A stretch of 64,000 nucleotides of DNA, from contig NC_088321.1 in assembly GCF_910592395.1 (NCBI RefSeq), forward strand, positions 806,001 to 870,000, given 5' to 3'. The notes under the pieces were generated by a model that was given only the letters and a program-made list of their open reading frames with translations, was not told the DNA's origin and did no database searches. Every line of letters begins with the position of its first letter. Position 1 is the first letter of the stretch. Below, one piece after another: positions 1 through 11,076 of this stretch. Source of the stretch: Lineus longissimus. Its lineage: Eukaryota > Nemertea > Pilidiophora > Heteronemertea > Lineidae. The position numbers and the translations under genes were made by a program.

Positions 1-250
1 AATATTGATTTCAATGCGGCAATGTTTTTTCTAACATCGATTTTTTAGCTTTTCAAATGGCTATCCAACGTGCATTAACTTGGCGGCACGTTGAGATGAC
101 GGTGGTTTATTGGCCATCAGTCCACCGTTAGCAGATAGCGCAGCTTCCAACAACCAGGCCCTAGCCAGCAACCGAGGTATTTCACATGTACCAGATGATT
201 AACCACAATTGTCTCATCGATCAACACACAGGCTGCTGACTGTTCCCGTC

Positions 251-1250
251 ATAGAATCACTAACGGAGGAAAAACATGATAGGTTCTATCATGGCCCGTC
301 ATAGAATCACTAATGGAGGAAAATCATGATAGATTCTATCATGGCCCGTCATAGAATCACTTACGGAGGAAAATCATGATAGATTCTATCATGGCCCGTC
401 ATAGAATCACTAACGGAGGAAAACCATGATAGGTTCTATCATGGCCCGTCATAGAATCACTAACGGAGGAAAACCATGATAGATTCTATCATGGCCCGTC
501 ATAGAATCACTAACGGAGGAAAATCATGATAGATTCTATCATGGCCCGTCATAGAATCACTAACGGAGGAAAACCATGATAGATTCTATCATGGCCCGTC
601 ATAGAATCACTAACGGAGGAAAACCATGATAGATTCTATCATGGCCCGTCATAGAATCACTAATGGAGGAAAACCATGATAGATTCTATCATGGCCCGTC
701 ATAGAATCACTAACGGAGGAAAATCATGATAGATTCTATCATGGCCCGTCATAGAATCACTAACGGAGGAAAACCATGATAGATTCTATCATGGCCCGTC
801 ATAGAATCACTAACGGAGGAAAATCATGATAGATTCTATCATGGCCCGTCATAGAATCACTAACGGAGGAAAATCATGATAGATTCTATCATGGCCCGTC
901 ATAGAATCACTGACGGAGGAAAACCATGATAGATTCTATCATGGCCCGTCATAGAATCACTGACGGAGGAAAATCATGATAGATTCTATCATGGCCCGTC
1001 ATAGAATCACTAACGGAGGAAAATCATGATAGATTCTATCATGGCCCGTCATAGAATCACTAACGGAGGAAAATCATGATAGATTCTATCATGGCCCGTC
1101 ATAGAATCACTGACGGAGGAAAACCATGATAGATTCTATCATGGCCCGTCATAGAATCACTGACGGAGGAAAATCATGATAGATTCTATCATGGCCCGTC
1201 ATAGAGTCACTAACGGAGGAAAATCATGATGGCTTCTATCATGGCCCGTC
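251..1250. repeat. 50-bp palindromic minisatellite, 20 units
   Basis: Twenty 50-bp units run without an indel from 251 to 1250, each starting ATAGAATCAC and ending ATGGCCCGTC. Each unit carries a near-perfect palindrome; in the C-variant its arms are CCATGATAGA and TCTATCATGG around a single T. A second pairing, GATTCTAT with ATAGAATC of the next unit, allows an alternative hairpin across the unit junction. Variation is confined to a few positions, such as TAACGG/TGACGG/TAATGG and AAACC/AAATC. Decayed copies continue to about 1370. Confidence 0.97.
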
Positions 1251-1370
1251 ATAGAATCTATATTGGAACAACATGGTTCTAACTACCATTGGTCCATCAT
1301 AGATAATGTGATGGAATCCATTATAGAACTTATGATGGCGCATCATAGAATTTATATTGGATTAGGTGAA

Positions 1371-3265
1371 CTATTCTAATTTTCCGGATTCCTAGACTGT
1401 TACTCAAATGGGTTTATACTTCGATACCTGGAGACGGAAGAAGAGTAATGTGTGTAGAGTTGCTTCATGTTTGGTAGATCAGGTGATTCTGGGCTGATCG
1501 GCAGATATGATTCTGGTAAGCACATGTGATTGACTCCACGAATCGTGGAATAACGGATCCAAAATGGAGGTTAGTGTTGGCAGCGCGGAAAGACGGTGTT
1601 ACGCGACTGCGCAGGAGCCTGGGATGTTTTTGTTACCGATGGCAATGCTTGGAGACTGCTGCACACACACAGGTCACACTTTTCTGCACATGGACAAGTC
1701 ATCACTTGGCGACAATTACCAATGACGAGGCCTGGAGACTGCGGCCAACATATATGTCACTTTTCTGCGCATGTTTGCAATAACCAATAAAATGATTACT
1801 GGGGATGCAGGCAGCGCACAAAACTGGCATCTCTAATTCAACTCAACTTATCTTCATAAAAATGATCACTCGGAGACGGATTTACGATTCATGTGATGGC
1901 CCCGGCATTGGCTGATATGAATGAAGACTAGTATCAGCTTTTGAACCCCCACCCCACCCCAATTTCAAAATATATATTTTTGTTCCCATCCCCTTTCTGT
2001 CAACAGAACTTTACGGAGTGTACCGATAGTAAAATTCTTCTTATTTCAGCTTCAAATGGGATTTCTCACAGCAAGCGCTACACCCTTCAAATGCACCTTC
2101 TTATTTCCTATTTAAAAGTCCAGCGCAGAGCAGTTTGCTAGACTCCGCCTGATGAACGTGCAGACAACTAGGCCTGCACTAGGTTTCCATTCAGAAACTC
2201 GCGTATGACTTACTGATGCATCAATTCCTTTGATACTGATTGAGGCGAGGGAAGGGCAATTGATCATATACCCTGAGTGCATTGATCTGGTCGACAGACG
2301 GTCTCGTGCTTTCAGACCGGAGTAAATCATCTCGTGTGATCTGGTGACTCCGATCAGCCACGCGTGCAGCTTCCTTATTGTATTGTTCATACGAACTTCG
2401 CTTTGAATCATTTTACGTCGGTTTTAATGGAAAAATTTGCCCGTGAAAATATGTAATATGGCGCCCGCCACTTCGCCTGCTACCGACAGGACGACCGGAT
2501 ATGACCCAAAGGAAGAGTTTGCATTAGACGTTTACCATGGAAGTCTGTCTGTCATAGAAACGTGTCAAATATGTTATGGAACGTACCAATGTACCGTACA
2601 GATCTATAAAGCAGACTTGTTGTTTACCGCCATCGAGACAGTGACGTGTCGAAGTTTCTTCTTGACCAATAGCATTCCGCGAAGTTACTATTTATAGCTC
2701 ACAAGGTCATTTGCATAAGATATTGATGACGTTTTAGTCACGTGACAGTCGGACATCGACACTTATTTCTACGCATTTGAGCTTATTTCAAAGTCAATTA
2801 TCTTTGACCCTGCATTGTTTTTAGCATGAATGATACCATAGAGTCAGAGAGAGAAATATTCAGAACAATTATGTAGTATTTCCAACACTCGAACATGTGC
2901 CAGATTGAATCTAACTGCCCTAGATAGAAAGCCTGAATCCATTACGAAACCGCATGTTTGTCCGACATTGCCTGTAATTCAGCGATGGGGAAATAGAGGG
3001 CAGCAGCTGCAGTGACGTCATCTTCGCGGAATGCTATTGTTAGCAATCTCCCAATGAGATGGCTAATAAAGTCATTTTCGTTTTTGAAACCGTCAGCGCC
3101 CGGTTACAAGGAAACGGTTACAAACGCCGTCAACAAATGATGATGACGGATGATGATAATGTAAAGGCATAGAACAAATTCTAATATGTAAAGTCTGATC
3201 ACGCACCAAGTGCCCGTATGTTGAGGTCAACGTGATGATGTGCTAGATGTCATCCGGGCATTCAG
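1371..3265. other. Non-coding stretch upstream of the PAN-domain gene
   Basis: I see no convincing exon here. Short ORFs at 1526-1790, 2112-2411 (-) and 2437-2697 lack family motifs and splice context. Pieces of dispersed repeats are present: TTACCGATGGCAATGC-like motifs near 1640 and 1720, a fragment around 2120-2215 that resembles 53075-53165, and an AATCTCCCAATGAGA motif near 3046 that recurs at 4743, 9571 and 28134. The missing 5' exon of the PAN-domain gene, possibly encoding a signal peptide, could lie here but was not identified. Confidence 0.5.
2118..2215. repeat. Dispersed repeat, related to 53075-53165
   Basis: This stretch shares an interrupted match of about 80-90 bp with 53075-53165, including GCCTGATGAAC, a GGACAG/AGACAA motif, CATTC(A/G)GAAACTC and a TGCATCAA tail. 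Two non-allelic copies 51 kb apart indicate an interspersed element. Its class and ends were not determined. Confidence 0.5.
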
Positions 3266-6200
3266 GATGAAAATGGCGATGGAAAAGCCCCGGATTGTAT
3301 ACTTTGAAAGGATTGGATATGACGTGGAAGTTCTCCAGCCGACCATCGAGAGTAACTCGATCCGGTCTGTAAGTGAGTGCCTTGTGGTCTGTTTTTGGCT
3401 CATGGATTGCGCCTCGATTACATTTTACACTGATGTTGGCGCTTCTCGGTGCCAGATGAGCAGTACAAAAGGAACATGTTTGGAGAAGGAGCAGGTCGGA
3501 GCCAGGCAAGGCGTCTCGATGTATCAGAAAAAGGTATGACGTCTATGAGGCTGTTGGAACCAGGAAAAGATTGTCTATGTGTCATATGAAGGAATGACTG
3601 ACGAATTTATAAACTTCAGCCATGTTTTTGTTTTTCGTTGTTGCTAAATGTTAACCCGTGTGTAGCAATTCCACTACAGACGTTGAAAAAGAAGAAGGGA
3701 ACCAGCATGGAAAATGACACTAGTGGCCAATACTGTGTATATCAGTCCCAGAGACAACCAATTTTACCACCTAGTGTCTGCCTTTAGCTACCCTTTAAAT
3801 CCCGTCACGCTTTTCTTCTGAGATGTAAAGCTGAGGTCCCGGCCTTATTGTTGAGAGGGGCAATGTTATTATTACACTCCGGATGCACATCAACCTCTTA
3901 CCTCTCCTAAAGGGAGTATGAATAAAATGACAAATGGAGCGCCCCGGGGGTGTATCTTGCCATTGATCAAATAGTTTTGGTGAATACTTTTTTGCAGGAG
4001 AAGTCTCAACTGAACTACGAACGCCCGCGGAGATTCTCCTTTAGACCGCCTGTGCGTGTGACGATTATGAAGAACGAGATATTCCAGTTTATGCTGGACT
4101 CGGGAACTAACTTCCTCGGATTCATCCACTCTACAAAACCCACCAGGGGCACACTGACCGGTCCCTCGTCAGGAGCTATAAAGTCTCTCCTAATCTATCA
4201 GCTTGAAACAGACGGAAATTATCGTTTAGTAAAGGTGTTGGCGTGTGGAATTGAATTCCAAAATATTTGGTCCAAACTCCATGACATGGAAGTTACACTA
4301 CTTGTTCAAACAGGGAGCAGGGAATCCAGGAAGTTGGTTTATGACTTAGTTCATGTTTTGACATGTAACGTGCGACGAATAATCATACCACATTGGCATA
4401 TGTGTTCCGATATATATACTGAACATTTCCGTCCGCTATTTCTAAGGAATAAGGTCATAGTCGTGTGCGAGGCCAGAAGAACGCGTGGAGGTAAGGGTAA
4501 TGACCAATCTCCCGGCCTCGCCATTGGACCCTCAATGTATTGACATTGCTCGGCTTCCAGACTACGGACGGAGGAAATACCGCTAGAAGTTCAGTATGCA
4601 TTGGTAACGGTAGCTTAGTGATTGACTAGCACCGTTTACTACTGTACTTTTACCCTACGAAGCAAATGCTAGCTATCCTATCATTGTGAGATTAGGTATT
4701 TGACTCGACACCTGCGCAGGCGCGTATTTACGTGACTGCCAACAATCTCCCAATGAGAGGAACAGCCGCATTTGCTCCGTAGAATTACATTTGCTCCGTT
4801 GACCACTTACGAGGCGAGCTTATATATTTTGGCCCCTGACAACCGTTACCAATGGCGAAGCTTGGAGAGTGGACTGCATACGCAAGCGGCCATTTTGCTT
4901 CGTCTACTCCCCGATTAAATAGGTCACAGGCGAGTGAAGTTCAGAGCGATCGATCTGCCCAGAATTGTTTGATACACGACACTTTCACACACCTGTTGAA
5001 CATCCTGAACCTCTTGGCAGCACATCGATTTGAGGGAAAGTCATTAAGAGGGAAGGTCACGATTGATGCAACAGCAAACTGTTTCGACCATACATGTTTA
5101 TCTTGAGACAAGAAATTGCTTATCAACAAGGGTATGGCCGAAATTGGGGGATTGCCACAATCCAAGTTGGCCCTATCTTCAGTCTGAAGACAACTTCACA
5201 ACCAGAACAATGGTCAGCCTCACGGCCTCGTACGAGGGATCGACTCCCTCCCAAGGTAGATACAGAGCTAAAACATGAAGCCACTATGGATATTCCAGCT
5301 GGCAGAGGGAAAATTACACGGTAATTTCAAATTGATTGAATCTCAACCAAATTTTGTGTACAATTATCTAACAGTAACACAAATATATCCTGCAAATTTC
5401 ATATCAAAATCCCAAGTCATTCGTGATATTTTGATGTATTTCGAAACCTGATGACCCTAAAGTAACTATGGATATTCCAGCTGGCAGAGGGAAAATTACA
5501 AGTAATTTCAAATTGATTGAATCTCAACAAAATTTTGTTTACAACTTTCTGACAGTAACACAAATTTATCCTGCAAATTTCAGCTCAAAATCCCAAGTCG
5601 TTCATGATATTTTGATGTATTTCCAAACCTAATGACCCTAAAGCCACTATGGATATTCCAGCTGGCAGAGGGAAAATTACAAGTTATTTCAAATTGATTG
5701 AATCTCAACCAAATTTTGTTTGCAACTTTCTGACAGTAACACAAATTTATCCTGCAAATTTCAGCTCAAAATCCCAAGTCGTTCATGATATTTTGATGTA
5801 TTTCCAAACCTAATGACCCTAAAGCCACTACGGATATTCCAGCTGGCAGAGGGAAAATAACAAGTACATGTAATTTCAAATTGATTGAACCTCAACTAAA
5901 TTTTGTTTACAACTTCCTGACAGTAACACAAATATATCCTGCAAATTTCAGCTCAAAATCCCAAGTCGTTCATGATATTTTGATGTATTTCCAAACCTGA
6001 AGACCCTAAAGCCACTATGGATATTCCAGCTGGCAGAGAGAAAATTACAAGTAATTTCAAATTTATTGAATCTCAACTAAATTTTGTTTACAACTTCCTG
6101 ACAGTAACACAAATATATCCTGCAAATTTCAGCTCAAAATCCCAAGTCGTTCATGATATTTTGATGTATTTCCAAACCTGAAGACCCTAAAGCCACTACG

Positions 6201-8425
6201 GATATTCCAGCTGGCAGAGGGAAAATAACAAGTAATTTCAAATTGATTGAATCTCAACGAAATTTTGTGTGCAACTTCCTGACAGTAACACAAATATATC
6301 CTGAAAATTTCAGCTCAAAATTTCAATTTGTTCATAATATTTTGAAGTATCTTAAAAATTTACCCTGAAGCCACTGTGGATATTCCAGCTGGCAGAGGGA
6401 AAATTACAAGTAATTTAAATTGATTGTAGCGCAACAAAATGTATTGTCCAACTTGCGAAATTTGCAGGATATATTTGTGTTACTGTCAGGAAGTTGTACA
6501 CAAAATTTTGTTGAGATTCAATCAATTTGAAATTACTTGTAATTTTCCCTCTGCCAGCTGGTGGAATATCCATAGTGACTTCAGGGTCTTGTTTGAAAAT
6601 ACATCAAAATATCATGAACGACTTGGGATTTTGAGCTGAAATTTGCAGGATATATTTGTGTTACTGTCAGGAAGTTGTACACAAAATTTTGTTGAGATTC
6701 AATCAATTTGAAATTACTTGTAATTTTCCCTCTGCCAGCTGGTGGAATATCCATAGTGACTTCAGGGTCTTGTTTGCAAATACATCAAAATATCATGAAC
6801 GACTTGGGATTTTGAGCTCAAATTTGCAGGATATATTTGTGTTACTGTCTGGAAGTTGTACACAAAATTTTGTTGAGATTCAATCAATTTGAAATTACTT
6901 GTAATTTTCCCTCTGCCAGCTGGTGGAATATCCATAGTGACTTCAGGGTCTTGTTTGAAAATACATCAAAATATCATGAACGACTTGGGATTTTGAGCTG
7001 AAATTTGCAGGATATATTTGTCTACAAAAACCGTTTTCCATTTCAATTTGTTTATAATATTTTGAAGTATTTAAAAAATGACCCTGAAGCCACTACGGAA
7101 GTTGTACACAAAATTTTGTTGAGATTCAATCAATTTGAAATTACTTGTAATTTTCCCTCTGCCAGCTGGTGGAATATCCATAGTGACTTCAGGGTCTTGT
7201 TTGCAAATACATCAAAATATCATGAACGACTTGGGATTTTGAGCTCAAATTTGCAGGATATCTTTGTGTTACTGTCTGGAAGTTGTACACAAAATTTCGT
7301 TGAGATTCAATCAATTTGAAGTTACTTGTAATTTCCCTCTGCCAGCTGGAATATCCATAGTGTCTCAAGGGTCTTCAGGTTTGGAAATAAATCAAAATAT
7401 CATGAACGACTTGGGATTTTGAGCTGAAATTTGCAGGATATATTTGTGTTACTGTCAGGAAGTTGTACACAAAATTTTGTTGAGATTCAATCAATTCGAA
7501 ATTACTTGTAATTTTCCCTCTGCCAGCTGGAATATCCACAGTGGCTTCAGGGTCATTTTTTAAATACTTCAAAATATTATAAACAAATTGAAATGGAAAA
7601 CGGTTTTTGTAGAGAGAATTTCAACCCTTTTGCCCCTCAATTTCGACCAGTCACAGAATATTCCAGCGGAATCGCTTGTCCACTTCTAGCGGCCCCTATA
7701 TAAACGGTATCATCAATTTGAATCCACACACATCTAAGATGTACATGTACAAGTAGTTTCAACGAATCTTCTTCTCAAATTAGTTCTTAAGATTTTTATT
7801 TTATTTTTTTACATAAATAGGTAATTTCATGACAACGTTATTCAATATCACATGGATAACCCAGGCGACGGGGATACTTTCTAAGGAACAGGTTTGGACC
7901 AGTCTATATCCATTTTATATTTATATCACGCCAGATGGTCGCATCACGTACGTTGATTCTCGGTCACAAACTCCAGGCAGCGATGACGACGGGGAAAACT
8001 TCAGACTAGTTCAGATACTTCCTGTTCCATTCATAAGTCAATTTCTGTTCCGGAAAACCGGGCGAAAGGAAAACGTCCCTGAGTTTGGGTATAACCGAGA
8101 GCGAGGCATCATACATGTTTATATCTTTGATGATTCCGAGCGACTGACAGCTATAAAGATGTTTAGGATGAAGTGCTGGGTGTCACATTCTTGGAGTAAT
8201 CGTACAAAATATGACAAGAGTCTTTGCAAAGAGTTGGAACCTCTGCTCGATTTGTCGGGTGTCAATCGCGTAAATATGGTTGAAGACACAATGTTGTTGC
8301 TGAGTAGTGGCGACTTCTTGTCTCTGATTTGTTGGGCGTATAGGCAAAACTGGGACGGGGACAATAAGACTGTGGTTTATAAACTCTTCACGCGCTTCAA
8401 ACTGGCTGATTCAGAATATGTGTAA
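3266..8425 (+). CDS. PAN/apple-domain protein with a duplicated unrecognised module (5' end not found)
   Basis: Three exons fit in phase: 3266-3533, 3998-4490 and 7821-8425. Junctions are AAG|GTATGA to TTTGCAG|GAG (phase 0) and GGAG|GTAAGG to AAATAG|GT (phase 1). Reading from the ATG at 3267 gives 454 residues. Residues 12-89 look like a PAN/apple domain: an aromatic/Gly-rich start, then C38, C42, C48, C62 and C71 with a final SMYQKK strand. The other 365 residues match no family I recognise, but contain two similar blocks about 150 residues apart (DGNYRLVKVL at 161-170, GENFRLVQIL at 311-320), one per exon. N-glycosylation sequons (NIT, NRT, NKT) and the PAN domain suggest an extracellular protein; PAN domains usually bind proteins or carbohydrate. 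No signal peptide is visible, so an upstream exon is probably missing. The acceptor at 3265 is weak. Confidence 0.72.
4599..4858. repeat. Head-to-head pair of a dispersed ~100-130 bp repeat
   Basis: A minus-strand copy at about 4599-4692 (starts ATTGGTAACGGTAGCTT, ends CATTGTGAGATTA) is followed after ~50 bp by a plus-strand copy at 4741-4858 (starts ACAATCTCCCAATGAGAGG, ends CCGTTACCAATGGCG). Further copies lie at 9488-9583 (-) and 28132-28250 (+). The pair sits in intron 2 of the PAN-domain gene. The class is unknown; size and shape fit a MITE or SINE fragment. Confidence 0.7.
5280..7610. repeat. Inverted (head-to-head) array of ~181-bp satellite units
   Basis: Seven plus-strand units, tracked by GGATATTCCAGCTGGCAG at about 5288, 5470, 5651, 5832, 6019, 6200 and 6378, are followed by six reverse-complement units tracked near 6563, 6743, 6924, 7171, 7349 and 7530. 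The switch point is at about 6430. Several right-arm units carry a three-base insertion (CAGCTGGTGGAATATCC), so that arm expanded partly on its own. A plus-oriented 60-bp fragment (ACCGTTTTCCATTTCAATTT) at 7028 interrupts the right arm and recurs inverted at the right end near 7600. The whole block lies in intron 2 of the PAN-domain gene. Confidence 0.95.
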
Positions 8426-8530
8426 TGCCCGTGCGTAAAGCTGCTTTAAGGATACCTGTTTGGAGGATGGCTCGACAATCCAAGCGCTACATTAGCGATG
8501 ACGCCCTGGCGATTACCAGCGTGAGTGTCC

Positions 8531-9398
8531 GAATCGACCAATCACTGAGCGTGAGGTGTTCGAATCGACCAATCACTGAGCGTGAGGTGTTCGAATCGAC
8601 CAATCACTGAGCATGTGGTGTCCGAATCGACCAATCACTGAGCATGTGGTGTTCGAATCGACCAATCACTGAGCATGTGGTGTCCGAATCGACCAATCAC
8701 TGAGCGTGATGTGTTCGAATCGACCAATCACTGAGCGTGATGTGTTCGAATCGACCAATCACTGAGCGTGAGGTGTTCGAATCGACCAATCACTGAGCAT
8801 GTGGTGTCCGAATCGACCAATCACTGAGCGTGAGGTGTTCGAATCGACCAATCACTGAGCGTGAGGTGTTCGAATCGACCAATCACTGAGCATGTGGTGT
8901 CCGAATCGACCAATCACCGAGCGTGAGGTGTTCGAATCGACCAATTACTGAGCATGTGGTGTTCGAATCGACCAATTACTGAGCGTGAGGTGTTCGAATC
9001 GACCAATCACCGAGCATGAGGTGTTCGAATCGACCAATCACCGAGCATGAGATGTTCGAATCGACCAATCACTGAGCATGTGGTGTTCGAATCGACCAAT
9101 CACCGAGCATGTGGTGTCCGAATCGACCAATCACTGAGCGTGAGGTGTTCGAATCGACCAATCACTGAGCATGTGGTGTTCGAATCGACCAATCACTGAG
9201 CGTGATGTGTTCGAATCGACCAATCATAGAGCGTGAGGTGTTCGAATCGACCAATCACTGAGCATGAGGTGTTCGAATCGACGAATCACTGAGCGTGAGG
9301 TGTTCGAATCGACCAATCACTGAGCGTGAGGTGTTCGAATCGACCAATTACTGAGCGTGAGGTGTTCGAATCGACCAATCACTGAGCATGAGGTGATA
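8531..9398. repeat. 31-bp minisatellite, 28 units, each with a CCAATCA motif
   Basis: The unit starts GAATCGACCAATCACTGAGC and ends with variants of GTGAGGTGTTC or ATGTGGTGTCC. The first and last GAATCG lie at 8531 and 9368, exactly 27 x 31 bp apart, so no unit has an indel. Nearly every unit holds CCAATCA, the core recognised by NF-Y-type factors. The array starts about 105 bp after the stop codon of the PAN-domain gene, so it may be in its 3' UTR or just beyond. Confidence 0.96.
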
Positions 9399-10124
9399 AG
9401 ATGTGTGACGTCAGGCGCACGTGGGAATAAATTAATGTAAAATGTTGTTTACTTTCGGCTTGGCGAATTGCTCTATCATGTCGAGCTCATTGGTAACGGT
9501 TGCTTCGTGACACTTGCGTCATGCACAAGCGTACACTTGCTCCGCAGCAAATATTAGGTAGCTCCTTATTGGGAGATTGTTCCCGACCCTCTTGTTGAGG
9601 GATAGTCGATCTGGAGGTTGTATGGTTTTGGTGATCTTCAAACTACCAGTACCTTCCGCCAATTCGATTTATTGAAAAGAAGATAAGACCAGTCGTTTTT
9701 TAGTGATTTCCAACTTTTCAAACCGATTGACGAGAAAATAATTCACCCTAGCACAAACGGATGATGTCAAGACCCATCATCGAGTGCACGCCAAGAAAGG
9801 TACACGAAATGTCTCGATGGTTTGCAATCTTTGTGACCCACTCTCGCGCTCCTGCGGTACAGATTTCAAAGGGTAGAACTTAGATAAACAACGATTTGGT
9901 TTCTCGGGGGGAACGTTTTACTTTCAACACTTGTATTCGATAAAGCTACAGACAAATTCATGGAAATATCTGAAGACTTTTCGGGGATGCTGGTGTCTGT
10001 GGATAAATCTCGCCTGACAACCTTCCGTTTCTTTGTGTCCTACTTTGATGACCTTGATGACCTCGACAATCTGGATGACCTTGATTACCTTGGTGACCTC
10101 GGTGATCCCAGGGCCTTGCTAGTA
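9399..10124. other. Intergenic, holds one dispersed repeat copy and a GATGACCTT-rich tract
   Basis: No gene is seen. A minus-oriented copy of the dispersed repeat of 4599-4858 occupies 9488-9583, starting at CATTGGTAACGGTTGCTTC and ending GGGAGATTGTTCC. The segment 10045-10110 is an irregular 9-12 bp repeat of GATGACCTT type, downstream of or in the 3' UTR of the histidine-rich peptide gene. Confidence 0.6.
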
Positions 10125-10360
10125 TTACCAAACCACTTTGCAGAAACGACGGGCGTGGCCGTAGTGGTCGTAATGAGTGTGACAGTGATAACGGCTGAGT
10201 CCGTAGTGGTGGCTATCATGGTGATGCCTATGGGCGTGATGCCTATGGTGGTAGTGCCCATGGTAAGCTATGCGATGGTGAGCTTTGTGGAGAGGGTGCG
10301 CCATCGCGCCCGCAAGGACAACCAACAGCATCAAAGCAACTACTGCAACACGCGCCATAT
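10125..10360 (-). CDS. Small secreted histidine-rich peptide
   Basis: The exon begins after a good acceptor (pyrimidine tract then TTTTACAG at 10361-10370 on the minus strand), with the ATG at 10358 two bases in, so the 5' UTR is probably spliced. It encodes 77 residues: a textbook signal peptide (MARVAVVALMLLVVLAGAMA, cleavage expected after AMA) and a ~57-residue mature chain with 21 histidines (about 37%), rich in Tyr and Arg, with two cysteines. The pattern of HH, HRH and HYH groups suggests Zn/Cu binding or a pH-sensitive cationic peptide, as in histidine-rich antimicrobial or biomineral-matrix peptides; this is inference. I recognise no family. The stop is TAA at 10125-10127; further 3' coding exons cannot be excluded. 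Confidence 0.68.
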
Positions 10361-10980
10361 CTGTAAAAGAAGATAGATGTAATTTCAACTGTATCAAACG
10401 ATGAGTCGATAGGCCTATCGGGACTTTTAGAACCAGAATACGTAGGCGCGATTATAACGTATGGACCAGATTTCGGCGTCGATTTAAAGTGTGTGGCGAA
10501 TGAAACGTTGATCGAATGGTTCTAATTTGTAAATGAAACAGACAGCTTATATGGAAATTCAGCAATGGGCAGTTTTTTGGCGTTGGATTGAACATTTAGA
10601 ATTGAGCAGTTCATTCCGAGGCGACGAAATCCTGTCGCGGATCTCACCAGAGTATTTCAATGAAGAGTCCGACACCCAGGGAACATATGGTTTCAACATC
10701 AAAGCCACCGCCCGTTTCGAAAGACGCGTTTGGGCAGAGCTAGCTCTCTCGGGTCACGCGTTGACCCAAGCCAATTCAGCACAACTGGAACTTCGAACAG
10801 CTGAACATAGCCATTACAAACGCTGTTCTTAAGAAAATGCTAGCTTCAAATTCAATGATTTCTATAAAACTATTTAGATATAGCGGCAAAGAAAATATTG
10901 ATATTATTGAAAGAATCTGATATAACCGAAATAAAATCACTTAAAATTAGGCCCCCGGCAGTGGCCGATTGACTCGCGGG

Positions 10981-11076
10981 GTATGGACTCCCGGGACTCC
11001 CGGACTCCCGGGGTATGGACTCCCGGGACTCCCGGACTCCCGGAGTATGGACTCCCGGGACTCCCGGACTCCCATC
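10981..11076. repeat. 32-bp minisatellite, 3 units
   Basis: GTATGG recurs at 10981, 11013 and 11045, heading near-identical units made of ACTCCCGGG and ACTCCCGGACTCCC. It is GC-rich in an otherwise ordinary intergenic stretch. Short ORFs across it in several frames are repeat artefacts. Confidence 0.93.

Noticed and set aside
251-1250. CRISPR array
   Set aside because: There are no unique spacers; the whole 50-bp unit is repeated, and the context is eukaryotic.
6439-7319. Repeated plus-strand ORFs of 66-104 codons with near-identical peptides
   Set aside because: They are translations of the 181-bp satellite; the peptides change with unit orientation and have no start or splice context.
9960-10376. 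138-codon plus-strand ORF, Asp/Leu- and Val/Met-rich
   Set aside because: It is the antisense shadow of the histidine-rich peptide (His codons read as Val/Met) plus a GATGACCTT repeat tract; the minus strand has the signal peptide and splice acceptor.
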